Below are positions 1-5,471 of a stretch of DNA of 9,185 nucleotides, piece by piece. This DNA is from Candidatus Omnitrophota bacterium (GTDB lineage: Bacteria > Omnitrophota > Gorgyraeia > Duberdicusellales > 4484-171): the NCBI GenBank assembly GCA_021735105.1, contig JAIPHS010000029.1, positions 1 through 9,185 on the forward strand, read 5' to 3'. Under the pieces are notes generated by a model. It made no database searches, had not been told where the DNA came from, and saw only the letters and a program-made list of their open reading frames with translations. Both the position numbers and the translations under genes were made by a program. Positions within the stretch are counted from its first letter, which is position 1; every line of letters starts with the position of its first letter.

Positions 1-1
1 C

Positions 2-358
2 GATGCTAAAAAATTAGTAGATAATGGTTGTTTTTGTGTCAGCGAAGGTGCTAATATGCCTTCTACTCCTAAAGCAGTAAAGATATTTTTAAGTAAAAAG
101 ATTCTTTATGGACCAGGTAAAGCGGCCAATGCCGGTGGAGTAGCAGTAAGTGGGCTAGAGATGTCACAGAATAGTCAAAGGTTTGCTTGGACTAGAGAAG
201 AAGTTGATACTAAGTTGCAACAGATAATGGTTGATATTCATCAATCCTGTATCCGATATGGCAAAGACAAACAGGGCTATACAAACTATGTAAAAGGTGC
301 CAATATTGCTGGATTTGTTAAGGTTGCAGATTCTATGATAGATCAAGGTGTTGTTTAG
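2..358 (+). CDS. gdhA: NADP-type glutamate dehydrogenase, C-terminal part (5' truncated by window edge)
   Basis: The last 118 residues of a hexameric glutamate dehydrogenase, which interconverts 2-oxoglutarate plus ammonium and glutamate in the cytoplasm. The reading frame is open from base 2, before the first internal ATG at base 56, so the gene clearly begins outside the window. Recognised by the conserved C-terminal blocks SEGANMPSTP, ILYGPGKAANAGGVAVSGLE, MSQNSQRFAWTREEVD and YVKGANIAGFVKVADSM, which are typical of the roughly 445-residue bacterial GdhA family. The family, rather than a residue visible here, suggests NADP use. It ends in TAG and is followed by a structured intergenic region and an intrinsic terminator. 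It converges with glutamine synthetase, so both ammonium-assimilation enzymes lie side by side. Confidence 0.95.
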   Translation, partial: DAKKLVDNGCFCVSEGANMPSTPKAVKIFLSKKILYGPGKAANAGGVAVSGLEMSQNSQRFAWTREEVDTKLQQIMVDIHQSCIRYGKDKQGYTNYVKGANIAGFVKVADSMIDQGVV

Positions 359-422
359 GTTTTAATTTTTATTTTAGAAAGTAAGCGGTTACAATATGAG
401 CTAATTTAACCTTGAATGGGGG

Positions 423-447
423 CAATTAATATTGTATATATTAATTG
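423..447. repeat. Perfect 10-bp inverted repeat downstream of gdhA
   Basis: CAATTAATAT (423-432) and ATATTAATTG (438-447) are exact reverse complements around a 5-base loop. The pairing can be extended by one G-U and one G-C pair to 421/449. There is no T-tract, so it is not itself an intrinsic terminator. It may be an mRNA 3'-end stabiliser or part of a small transcript ending at the terminator just downstream. Confidence 0.6.
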
Positions 448-471
448 TCGTTAAAACCCTGTTCTTGGATT

Positions 472-501
472 AAGGAGACATGAAAATGTCTCCTTTTTTT
501 T
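472..501 (+). terminator. Strong intrinsic terminator for gdhA transcription
   Basis: AAGGAGACAT (472-481) pairs perfectly with ATGTCTCCTT (486-495) around a GAAA tetraloop, and a run of eight T closes the structure at 494-501. The T-tract is only on the plus strand, so it stops rightward transcription coming from gdhA. Its last bases overlap the stop codon of the opposing glutamine synthetase gene. On the minus strand the hairpin is followed by TTAATCC, so it should not be a good terminator for glnA. Confidence 0.9.
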
Positions 502-2047
502 ATAATAAAGGAAGATATTTTTTTATTTCATGCTCGGTGATTTGGGTTCTATACTCTTCCCATTCACTTCTTTTATTAAAAAGAAACCTGTTAAAGATAT
601 GGTTGCCTAGGGTTTGTTTTACAAATTTACTATTTTCTGTTTCTAAAATTGCTTCAAAAAGATTTTCCGGCAAACAAGTGAGGCCTCTCTTTTCTCTTTC
701 TTCCATAGCCATGTTATAGATATTTGGTTCAACTGGAGGAGGAAGTTTATATTTTTTCTCAATACCTTCTATTCCTGCTGCTAACATTACCGAAAAAGCC
801 AGATAAGGATTACAGGCTGGATCTGGACAACGTAACTCTACCCGGGTTGCTGTCTCATTACCTAAGCGGTAAGAAGGTACACGCAGTAGCGATGTTCTAT
901 TTTTTTGAGCCCAAGAAGCATAAACTGGGGCTTCATAGCCGGTAACTAAACGTTTATAGGAGTTAACCCATTGTGCGGTTAAAGAACAAATTTCACGGGC
1001 ATGCTTCAACTGGCCAGCAATAAATCCTTTCGCTATTTTAGAAAGATGATGAGGGTCTTTTTTGTTAAAAAAAGCATTTCTGGCCTTTTTGCCGGATTTG
1101 GCAGAAAAAAGAGATTGATGAACGTGCATTCCGGAGCCATTTTCTCCAAAAAGCGGTTTAGGCATAAAAGTGGCATAGACCCCGTTTTGTTGAGCAATTT
1201 CCTTAATTACGTAACGGCAGGTTATCATTGCATCGGCCATAATTAAAGCTTTATTGTATTTAGGATCAATTTCATGTTGAGAGGGAGCAACCTCATGATG
1301 AGTTGTTTCTATAGGTATATCTAATTGTTCTAGAGCCTTGACAGTTTTATTTCTTAATAGGTCAGCAAAATCATTTGGAATTAGCTCAAAGTATGAACCT
1401 TTGTCAATTATATCGGGGCTTTTTTCAGATTTAAAATAAAAATATTCTAATTCTGGGCCAATATAGAAAGTAAAGCCCATTTTTTCGGCTCTAGATAAGG
1501 CTCTCTTTAAAACATGGCGTGAGTCTCCAGGATAAGGTGAATGGTCAGGGTTGAGTATATCGCAAAACATTCTTGCGATTGGCTCTTTTTCTATTGTCCA
1601 AGGTAATATTTTAAAAGTATTAGGATCTGGTAAGGCGAGAATATCTGATTCTTCTGCTTCAGCAAATCCAGTTACCGAAGACCCATCAAAACCTTTGCCA
1701 TTTTCTAAAGCATCTCTTAATTCTCGTTGGGCAATAGATACACATTTTAAGGTTCCCAAGATATCCACAAACCAAAGTTGAATAGTTTTAATGTTATCTT
1801 TTTTTACGCGATAAATAATTTCATTTATAGACTTCTTTTTTGTTTTATTGCTAGCTGTGACATTAGAAGAGGAGAGCTTGCTTTCTTTTGACTCTTCTTC
1901 TAATAATACCTGGTCTTTGGGTATTATATATCTTTTTCCTACTTTTTCAGCATAAAGATAGCCGTTTTTTATTCTTTCGGTAACTGCTTGCCGGGATATC
2001 TTTAAAATTTTTGCTGCTTCAGCTGGGGTTAGGTATTCTGGATTCAT
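500..2047 (-). CDS. glnA: Type I glutamine synthetase with N-terminal helix-turn-helix DNA-binding domain
   Basis: ATP-dependent ligation of ammonium to glutamate giving glutamine; the catalytic part is a normal-length GSI (about residues 73-515). Visible motifs: DILGT (95-99), FDGSSVTGF (120-128), the metal-binding GPELEYF (197-203), HEVAPSQHE (251-259), GSGMHVH (304-310), the glutamate-flap region NSYKRLVTGYEAP (362-374) and RVE (402-404), so it should be active. Unusually, residues 5-48 form an excisionase/MerR-like helix-turn-helix (YLTPAEAAKILKISRQAV, then a wing ending KVGKRYIIPKDQ), joined by a Ser/Lys-rich linker (about 50-72). This is one continuous frame. ATG is preceded by AAAAGGAGG at good spacing, so the fusion is not an annotation artefact. 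The position of the Bacillus feedback arginine (Arg62) is Glu130. It is probably transcribed from its own promoter and may regulate itself. Confidence 0.95.
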   Translation of the reverse strand: MNPEYLTPAEAAKILKISRQAVTERIKNGYLYAEKVGKRYIIPKDQVLLEEESKESKLSSSNVTASNKTKKKSINEIIYRVKKDNIKTIQLWFVDILGTLKCVSIAQRELRDALENGKGFDGSSVTGFAEAEESDILALPDPNTFKILPWTIEKEPIARMFCDILNPDHSPYPGDSRHVLKRALSRAEKMGFTFYIGPELEYFYFKSEKSPDIIDKGSYFELIPNDFADLLRNKTVKALEQLDIPIETTHHEVAPSQHEIDPKYNKALIMADAMITCRYVIKEIAQQNGVYATFMPKPLFGENGSGMHVHQSLFSAKSGKKARNAFFNKKDPHHLSKIAKGFIAGQLKHAREICSLTAQWVNSYKRLVTGYEAPVYASWAQKNRTSLLRVPSYRLGNETATRVELRCPDPACNPYLAFSVMLAAGIEGIEKKYKLPPPVEPNIYNMAMEEREKRGLTCLPENLFEAILETENSKFVKQTLGNHIFNRFLFNKRSEWEEYRTQITEHEIKKYLPLL

Positions 2048-2089
2048 TATTCCTCCTTTTTTGCAAGTATTATCATTAATTATGTTTCA

Positions 2090-2118
2090 ATTGTAAAATA
2101 TAATTTTACGTTTGTCAA
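2090..2118 (-). promoter_or_regulatory. Near-consensus sigma70 promoter of the glutamine synthetase gene
   Basis: Read on the minus strand, TTGACA (2113-2118) is followed after exactly 17 bases by TACAAT (2090-2095). Transcription would start near 2083, leaving a leader of about 35 bases with a strong AAAAGGAGG ribosome site before the ATG at 2047. The near-consensus quality suggests high basal expression that would need a repressor to adjust it; a palindrome occupies its spacer. Confidence 0.8.
2093..2109. promoter_or_regulatory. Candidate operator: perfect inverted repeat in the glnA promoter
   Basis: GTAAAAT (2093-2099) and ATTTTAC (2103-2109) are exact reverse complements separated by ATA. 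The element overlaps the -10 hexamer and fills most of the spacer, the classic place for a repressor. The same TTGTAAAAT half-site recurs at 2143-2151, 52 bases away, close to five helical turns. It loosely resembles GlnR/TnrA sites (TGTNA-N7-TNACA), but the half-sites are spaced differently. The binding protein is unknown; the HTH of the synthetase itself is a natural candidate. Confidence 0.5.
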
Positions 2119-2196
2119 GTATTTTTTTTATTTTTTTGCTTTTTGTAAAATGCACTTGATTTTTTCTGAAGAGGATATGAAAATTTCAGGATAATT

Positions 2197-2976
2197 TTAA
2201 GATTCTAGGCTTTGGCCGGTCTCTTTTTCTGCCGCAGATATTTTTCTTTCTCTTTCAATGGCTTCACTATGCTCTGAATCACCTTTTTTGCCTTTATCAC
2301 GTGATGATAGTTGCTTGCTTGTTTGGCCGCGTCCGTAGCAGATTAAAAGGTCGTCTTTTTTAATTTCTGTATGGGCTTGGGGGGCGCCAATAAATTTTTC
2401 TTTTCCACCGACTAATCTATTTATAGCCAATATCAATATTCCTTCAAGATGAAGATCTAGCTGGTGAAGCTCTTTACCAACCATCCAATTATTTTTATTT
2501 ACTTTAATTCTACTTACAGTGTAGCCTTTACGGAGGCCGAGAATTTCTTGATAGTCAAACAGTGATAATGAAGTGTAACGGGCTAACGCCTTTTTAATAA
2601 CTTTTTCCATCCAGGAATAAATTAATTTTGATTTGCTTAATAAGAATATAATTATTAACCCAAGAAATAAAGTTAGAATACGAATCATAATCGTTTTAGA
2701 TGATTCTCCTAAAAAGGTTAGGATAAAAGTAGCGATGGTTGAAGTTATACCCGCACTGCCTAAAAGCATCAAAAAACGAGCGATTTTTCGCCGAACCGGA
2801 TGCGATACAATTGCTTCTGATTCATCGGTAGTAAAGCCTACTCCGGAAAATACAGATTGGGCTTGAAAAGTTGCAACTTCTGGTGAAAGGCCAGTAAGTT
2901 CAAAAGCAATTGAGCCAATTCGAATTACGGTAATTGATAGAATTATAACTGCAAATAGGCCGGATAAAGCTAACAT
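2197..2976 (-). CDS. Membrane protein with TrkH-like filter motif and cytoplasmic TrkA_C (RCK_C) domain
   Basis: 259 residues. Three hydrophobic segments are visible at about 3-23, 66-88 and 94-113. Between the first two lies a pore-loop-like stretch FQAQSVFSGVGFTTDESE (37-54), resembling the GFTT selectivity-filter motif of TrkH/KtrB potassium transporters. It is followed by HPVRRKIARFLMLLG and, at about 150-214, by a TrkA_C-type ligand-binding domain (KVNKNNWMVGKELHQL ... ILAINR ... IKKDDLLICYG). The charged tail (about 222-259) is probably cytoplasmic. The architecture suggests a potassium or cation channel-like protein regulated by a small ligand, but with only one filter-like repeat transport itself is not proven. 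ATG follows AGAGGAAAA. It lies 149 bases upstream of glnA on the same strand and has its own promoter. Confidence 0.8.
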   Translation of the reverse strand: MLALSGLFAVIILSITVIRIGSIAFELTGLSPEVATFQAQSVFSGVGFTTDESEAIVSHPVRRKIARFLMLLGSAGITSTIATFILTFLGESSKTIMIRILTLFLGLIIIFLLSKSKLIYSWMEKVIKKALARYTSLSLFDYQEILGLRKGYTVSRIKVNKNNWMVGKELHQLDLHLEGILILAINRLVGGKEKFIGAPQAHTEIKKDDLLICYGRGQTSKQLSSRDKGKKGDSEHSEAIERERKISAAEKETGQSLES

Positions 2977-2993
2977 TTTTTCCTCTTTACTTC

Positions 2994-3021
2994 ATTATAC
3001 TAATATTTTGTGATAGTTCAA
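2994..3021 (-). promoter_or_regulatory. Promoter of the TrkA_C membrane protein gene
   Basis: On the minus strand TTGAAC (3016-3021) precedes a perfect TATAAT (2994-2999) by 16 bases, giving a start about 10 bases upstream of the GAGG ribosome site. The -10 is consensus and the -35 matches in its first four positions. Confidence 0.6.
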
Positions 3022-3136
3022 TTGTTTTAATTTTTTAGCTTTTTTATCCAAAGATTAGGTGAAAACGCTTCCAAATAACAAATAATAATCCTTTTTTTAT
3101 TTTATGATTTATGGTATCTTTAAATAGGAGGCGATT

Positions 3137-3481
3137 ATGAAACGAGAACGAAGAAAATCCTTTCGATTAAAAGATACTTTAACAATTGTTAGGTGTTCGC
3201 CTGAATATCTTTTTGAATCAAATTCTTTAACTCAAGATATTTCGCAAAATGGAATATGTATTTTTACAAAACAAAAAATGGAAATTGGTGAAACTGTAAA
3301 TTTAGGGATTTATGTACCCGAGGAGAAAGCACCTATAGCCGCCAAAGCACAAGTATTGCGCCGAAATGAAACCGACAATCCAGAATTCCCTTATTTAATT
3401 GCTTTAGAATTTAGCAAAATTAACGAAGATGCCCGTCAGCGTATTCTTAAACATATCCGATTTTTTCTTCTTAAAAACTGA
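3137..3481 (+). CDS. PilZ domain protein, probable cyclic di-GMP receptor
   Basis: 114 residues, essentially a single PilZ domain. The N-terminal RRKSFR (5-10) supplies the RxxxR loop and DISQNG (34-39) the D/NxSxxG motif; in PilZ proteins these two elements wrap around cyclic di-GMP. A beta-barrel pattern continues through VNLGIYV, AQVLRRNE and ALEFSKI, and ends in an amphipathic helix (96-112). It is cytoplasmic, with no effector domain attached, so it probably acts by protein-protein contact. AGGAGG lies 5 bases before ATG. It is divergent from the TrkA_C gene. A possible extended -10 (TGGTATCTT, 3112-3120) is very close to the ribosome site. The target process (motility, adhesion or polysaccharide) cannot be told from the neighbours. 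Confidence 0.88.
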   Translation: MKRERRKSFRLKDTLTIVRCSPEYLFESNSLTQDISQNGICIFTKQKMEIGETVNLGIYVPEEKAPIAAKAQVLRRNETDNPEFPYLIALEFSKINEDARQRILKHIRFFLLKN

Positions 3482-3489
3482 TCATCGCA

Positions 3490-3525
3490 CCTCAATCTCA
3501 ATCTTAACCTCAACCTTAATTTTAA
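3490..3525. repeat. Degenerate hexamer tandem repeat (YYTYAA)6
   Basis: Six successive 6-base units fit YYTYAA: CCTCAA, TCTCAA, TCTTAA, CCTCAA, CCTTAA, TTTTAA. They begin 8 bases after the PilZ stop codon, in non-coding sequence. The pattern is strand-asymmetric (pyrimidine-pyrimidine-T-pyrimidine-A-A). It does not form a hairpin and lacks a terminator tail. Confidence 0.65.
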
Positions 3526-3564
3526 TCTAATTATTCTAAATTGATATACAAAGCGATAATTTTT

Positions 3565-3573
3565 TGTTATAAT
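3565..3573 (+). promoter_or_regulatory. Extended -10 promoter for the duplicated membrane protein and UDG genes
   Basis: TGT immediately precedes a consensus TATAAT (3568-3573), an extended -10 element that can work with a poor -35. Initiation near 3580 would leave a 20-base leader containing AAAAGGAGG before the ATG at 3601. It is expected to drive the two overlapping genes downstream. Confidence 0.6.
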
Positions 3574-3600
3574 TCTATTATTAACAAAAGGAGGTTTCAG

Positions 3601-3966
3601 ATGGAAGCTTTAGTCAAGTTAATTGGAATTATTTTGGTAGCCGAAGGAGCAGTATTTATGGCTAAAACATCTTTAGTTAAAAAGATGGTAAAATTTTGGA
3701 CAACAAAAAATTATTTATATTTTGGAGGTTTACTAAGTATTGTGATTGGAATTTTATTTTTAATTGCTGCGTCAAACTGTGAAGCTTTTTGGTTTATTGT
3801 TTTAATTGGAATATTGAGCATAATAAAGGGTGTGTTAATTTTTACTCCATTTCGCCCAAAGATGATTTCTTTTGCTAAAAAAATTACTGAGGCTGGAAGC
3901 TCAAAAACAAGATTATTAGCGGCAATTACCGCAGCTATTGGTATTTTGATAATCTATGCTGCTTGA
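3601..3966 (+). CDS. Four-helix membrane protein with internal duplication (hypothetical)
   Basis: 121 residues from the ATG behind a perfect AAAAGGAGG. An in-frame TTG at 3541 is also open, but it lies upstream of the promoter and is not used here. Four hydrophobic helices form two similar halves: residues about 5-58 (KLIGIILVAEGAVFM ... LSIVIGILFLIAA) and about 65-121 (VLIGILSIIKGVLIF ... AAITAAIGILIIYAA). Each half is helix, basic loop, helix, and both show G-I-(I/L)-L and x-G-I-L-x-x-x-A-A patterns. The layout recalls duplicated short YjeT/DUF2065-like units, though that link is only a resemblance. Function unknown. Its end overlaps the UDG gene by 11 bases, so the two are cotranscribed. 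Confidence 0.8.
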   Translation: MEALVKLIGIILVAEGAVFMAKTSLVKKMVKFWTTKNYLYFGGLLSIVIGILFLIAASNCEAFWFIVLIGILSIIKGVLIFTPFRPKMISFAKKITEAGSSKTRLLAAITAAIGILIIYAA

Positions 3967-4552
3967 GAATGATCCAAATAAAGATAATTTAGATAAAATT
4001 AATTCTGAAATAGAATTATGCCAAAGATGCTCTCTGGGTAGCTTATGTACTAATCATGTACCTGGTGAAGGAAATCCAGAAGCAAATTTGTTATTTATAG
4101 GCGAGGCTCCTGGGAGAAATGAAGATATAAATGGAAAACCTTTTTGCGGCAAAGCTGGCCGCATATTTGATGAGTTGCTAGAGGCGTCGGGTTACAGAAG
4201 AAAGGATATTTATGTTGCGAATATATTAAAATGCCGGCCCCCCCAAAACAGAAATCCAAAACCTGAAGAAATAAGGTTATGCACTCCTTATCTTGTGCGT
4301 CAATTAAAAGTAATTCAGCCAAAAATAATCTGTTGTTTAGGTAATTTTGCTGTTGATTTTATAATGAGAAAATTTAATTTGTCAGAAAAAGTCCAATCTA
4401 TAGGAAAAATTCACGGAAAGATTTTTATACCGCCTAAGATAAAATCATTAAAGATAGTACCGCTTTATCATCCAGCTAGCGCTACCTATAATCCAAATAT
4501 GATAAATATTTTAAAAAACGATTTTAGAATGTTAAAAAATATACCCGTTTAA
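3956..4552 (+). CDS. udg: Uracil-DNA glycosylase, family 4 (iron-sulfur type)
   Basis: 198 residues; removes uracil from DNA, starting base-excision repair. Four cysteines that fit the [4Fe-4S] pattern of family 4 enzymes are at 22, 25, 93 and 109 (CQRC; KC; LC). The active-site motif GEAPGRNED is at 49-57, followed by GKPFCGKAGRIFDELL. YVANILKCRPPQNRNP (86-101) and the second catalytic motif HPAS (172-175) are also present, and the length is typical. The ATG lies inside the end of the preceding membrane-protein gene with no clear ribosome site, so translation is probably coupled to it. No alternative start fits, because the conserved cysteines begin only 21 residues in. This enzyme type is common in thermophiles but also in many mesophiles, so it says little about temperature. 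Confidence 0.95.
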   Translation: MLLENDPNKDNLDKINSEIELCQRCSLGSLCTNHVPGEGNPEANLLFIGEAPGRNEDINGKPFCGKAGRIFDELLEASGYRRKDIYVANILKCRPPQNRNPKPEEIRLCTPYLVRQLKVIQPKIICCLGNFAVDFIMRKFNLSEKVQSIGKIHGKIFIPPKIKSLKIVPLYHPASATYNPNMINILKNDFRMLKNIPV

Positions 4553-4563
4553 GAGATGGTGGC

Positions 4564-4860
4564 TTATTTGGATAGTCTTGTCTTTAAGTTGTCAGTCCAT
4601 TGCTTGAAGTTATCATGTTGATTTTGAAGTTGTTGGTTGACTTTTAACAATTTATTAGAAGGGATACCAAAAAAACTACTTTTAAATTCGCTCAATGTAG
4701 ATTTCCCAAACACAACATGCCTAAAAAAATTGATAGAGATAATTAAAACTACTATTAGCACAACCGCAGCAAGAATAGAAAATATTTTTTTAATTATTAT
4801 CTTAAGAAAGCTAAAGACAGCTTTTATATTTTTTTTGGTTTGTTCTTGGTAATATTTCAC
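4564..4860 (-). CDS. Small single-pass membrane protein (hypothetical)
   Basis: 98 residues with GTG start. A basic N-terminus (KYYQEQTKKNIKA, then KIIIKK) precedes one clear transmembrane helix (about 27-47). A polar, glutamine/asparagine-rich helical segment (about 66-98) is possibly coiled coil. No family recognised. Support comes from the sensible topology and from filling a 343-base stretch that would otherwise be empty. Against it: there is no ribosome site and the gene is short. A TATAAT lies 6 bases before the GTG, so a leaderless transcript is possible. If the ORF is not real, bases 4553-4895 hold nothing else I can identify. Confidence 0.5.
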   Translation of the reverse strand: MKYYQEQTKKNIKAVFSFLKIIIKKIFSILAAVVLIVVLIISINFFRHVVFGKSTLSEFKSSFFGIPSNKLLKVNQQLQNQHDNFKQWTDNLKTRLSK

Positions 4861-4895
4861 TTGATAATTATATCATAAAACTAGAGAAAAATATT

Positions 4896-5315
4896 ATGAA
4901 TTTAATAAGTAAAAATAAACAAAAAATATTAAAAAACAAGATGATGAAGTTATGTATAAAAGAAAAGGATCTTTATGAAAAATTTATCAAGGGCTCAGGT
5001 AAAGGGGGCCAAAAGATCAATAAAACTGCTTCTTGTGTTTATCTGAAACATCTTCCATCTGGTATCGAGGTTAAATGCCAAAAAAGCCGGTCTCGGCAAG
5101 AAAATCGTTTTTTTGCCAGAAGAATCTTAGTTTCAAAAATAGAAGATATAAAGTCAAAACATGAATCTGAAAGAAAGAAAAAAATTAACAAAATAAAAAA
5201 ACAAAAAAGAAAGCGCTCAAAACGTGCGAAAGAAAAAATATTAGAGTTTAAAAAGAAACGGTCAGACAAGAAAAAATTTCGTTCTAAAATTGAACCTGAA
5301 CAGGAAAGCCTCTAA
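4896..5315 (+). CDS. Short peptide-chain release factor-like (GGQ) protein, probable ribosome rescue factor
   Basis: 139 residues, equivalent to the RF-1 catalytic domain alone. GSGKGGQKINKT (33-44) holds the GGQ tripeptide at 37-39, which triggers peptidyl-tRNA hydrolysis in the ribosome. It continues with SCVYLKHLPSGIEVKCQKSRSRQENRFFARRIL, the usual domain signature. The codon-recognition domains of RF1/RF2 are absent. The very basic C-terminal tail (about 95-130, KKKINKIKKQKRKRSKRAKEK) resembles tails that enter the mRNA channel of stalled ribosomes in ArfB-type proteins. It is therefore likely to release stalled chains without a stop codon. Start at 4896 has only a weak GAGA upstream; ATGs at 4941 and 4944 are alternatives and still leave the GGQ domain. 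A strong hairpin follows the stop. Confidence 0.9.
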   Translation: MNLISKNKQKILKNKMMKLCIKEKDLYEKFIKGSGKGGQKINKTASCVYLKHLPSGIEVKCQKSRSRQENRFFARRILVSKIEDIKSKHESERKKKINKIKKQKRKRSKRAKEKILEFKKKRSDKKKFRSKIEPEQESL

Positions 5316-5330
5316 TAAGTACATATTCTT

Positions 5331-5374
5331 GCAGACGTCCTATTTTTGCCAAAAGTAGGACGTCTGCTTTTGGC
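5331..5374 (+). terminator. Long hairpin after the GGQ protein gene, probable terminator with alternative fold
   Basis: GCAGACGTCCTA (5331-5342) is perfectly complementary to TAGGACGTCTGC (5356-5367). Pairing continues through one wobble and four A-T pairs to a GCC triloop, for 17 bp in all. Only four T follow, so it is a mediocre intrinsic terminator. A second hairpin, GCCAAAAG (5348-5355) with CTTTTGGC (5367-5374), competes with the first because it uses the loop and 3' arm. It begins 15 bases after the stop codon. Confidence 0.6.
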
Positions 5375-5411
5375 CATTTAGAGACACCTTAGAAAAGCAA
5401 GCTTTTTATTT

Positions 5412-5439
5412 TTGAAAACTTAATTTATGGTTGTATAAT
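5412..5439 (+). promoter_or_regulatory. Promoter of the nitroreductase-HIT-CxxC gene group
   Basis: TTGAAA (5412-5417), 16 bases, then consensus TATAAT (5434-5439). Initiation near 5446 would give an unusually long leader of about 110 bases. A second -10-like TATACT at 5517-5522 lacks a reasonable -35. Confidence 0.6.
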
Positions 5440-5471
5440 AGGTATTCGCTGAATGATATTTATTAGCATAA

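Noticed and set aside
480..945. Plus-strand ORFs opposite glutamine synthetase (480-719, 724-945; also 1001-1246 and 1551-1781)
   Set aside because: Antisense shadows of a strongly conserved gene, with no ribosome sites or recognisable protein features.
2092..2110. Exact GlnR/TnrA operator
   Set aside because: Half-sites TGTAA and TTACG are 9 rather than 7 bases apart and the last base differs, so only a loose resemblance is claimed.
2161..2192. CTGAA/TTCAG inverted repeat near poly-T/poly-A as a terminator of the TrkA_C gene
   Set aside because: Five-base stem with a long loop, and on the minus strand the tail is A-rich, not T-rich.
3541..3600. TTG-started extension of the duplicated membrane protein
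   Set aside because: It contains the promoter -10 element and ribosome site; ATG at 3601 is far better.
4637..4852. Plus-strand 71-residue ORF opposite the small membrane ORF
   Set aside because: Its composition looks like the antisense of a transmembrane segment; no ribosome site and no plausible topology.
5039..5269. Minus-strand 76-residue phenylalanine-rich ORF opposite the GGQ gene
   Set aside because: Antisense of a lysine-rich coding tail; F-rich content is an artefact.
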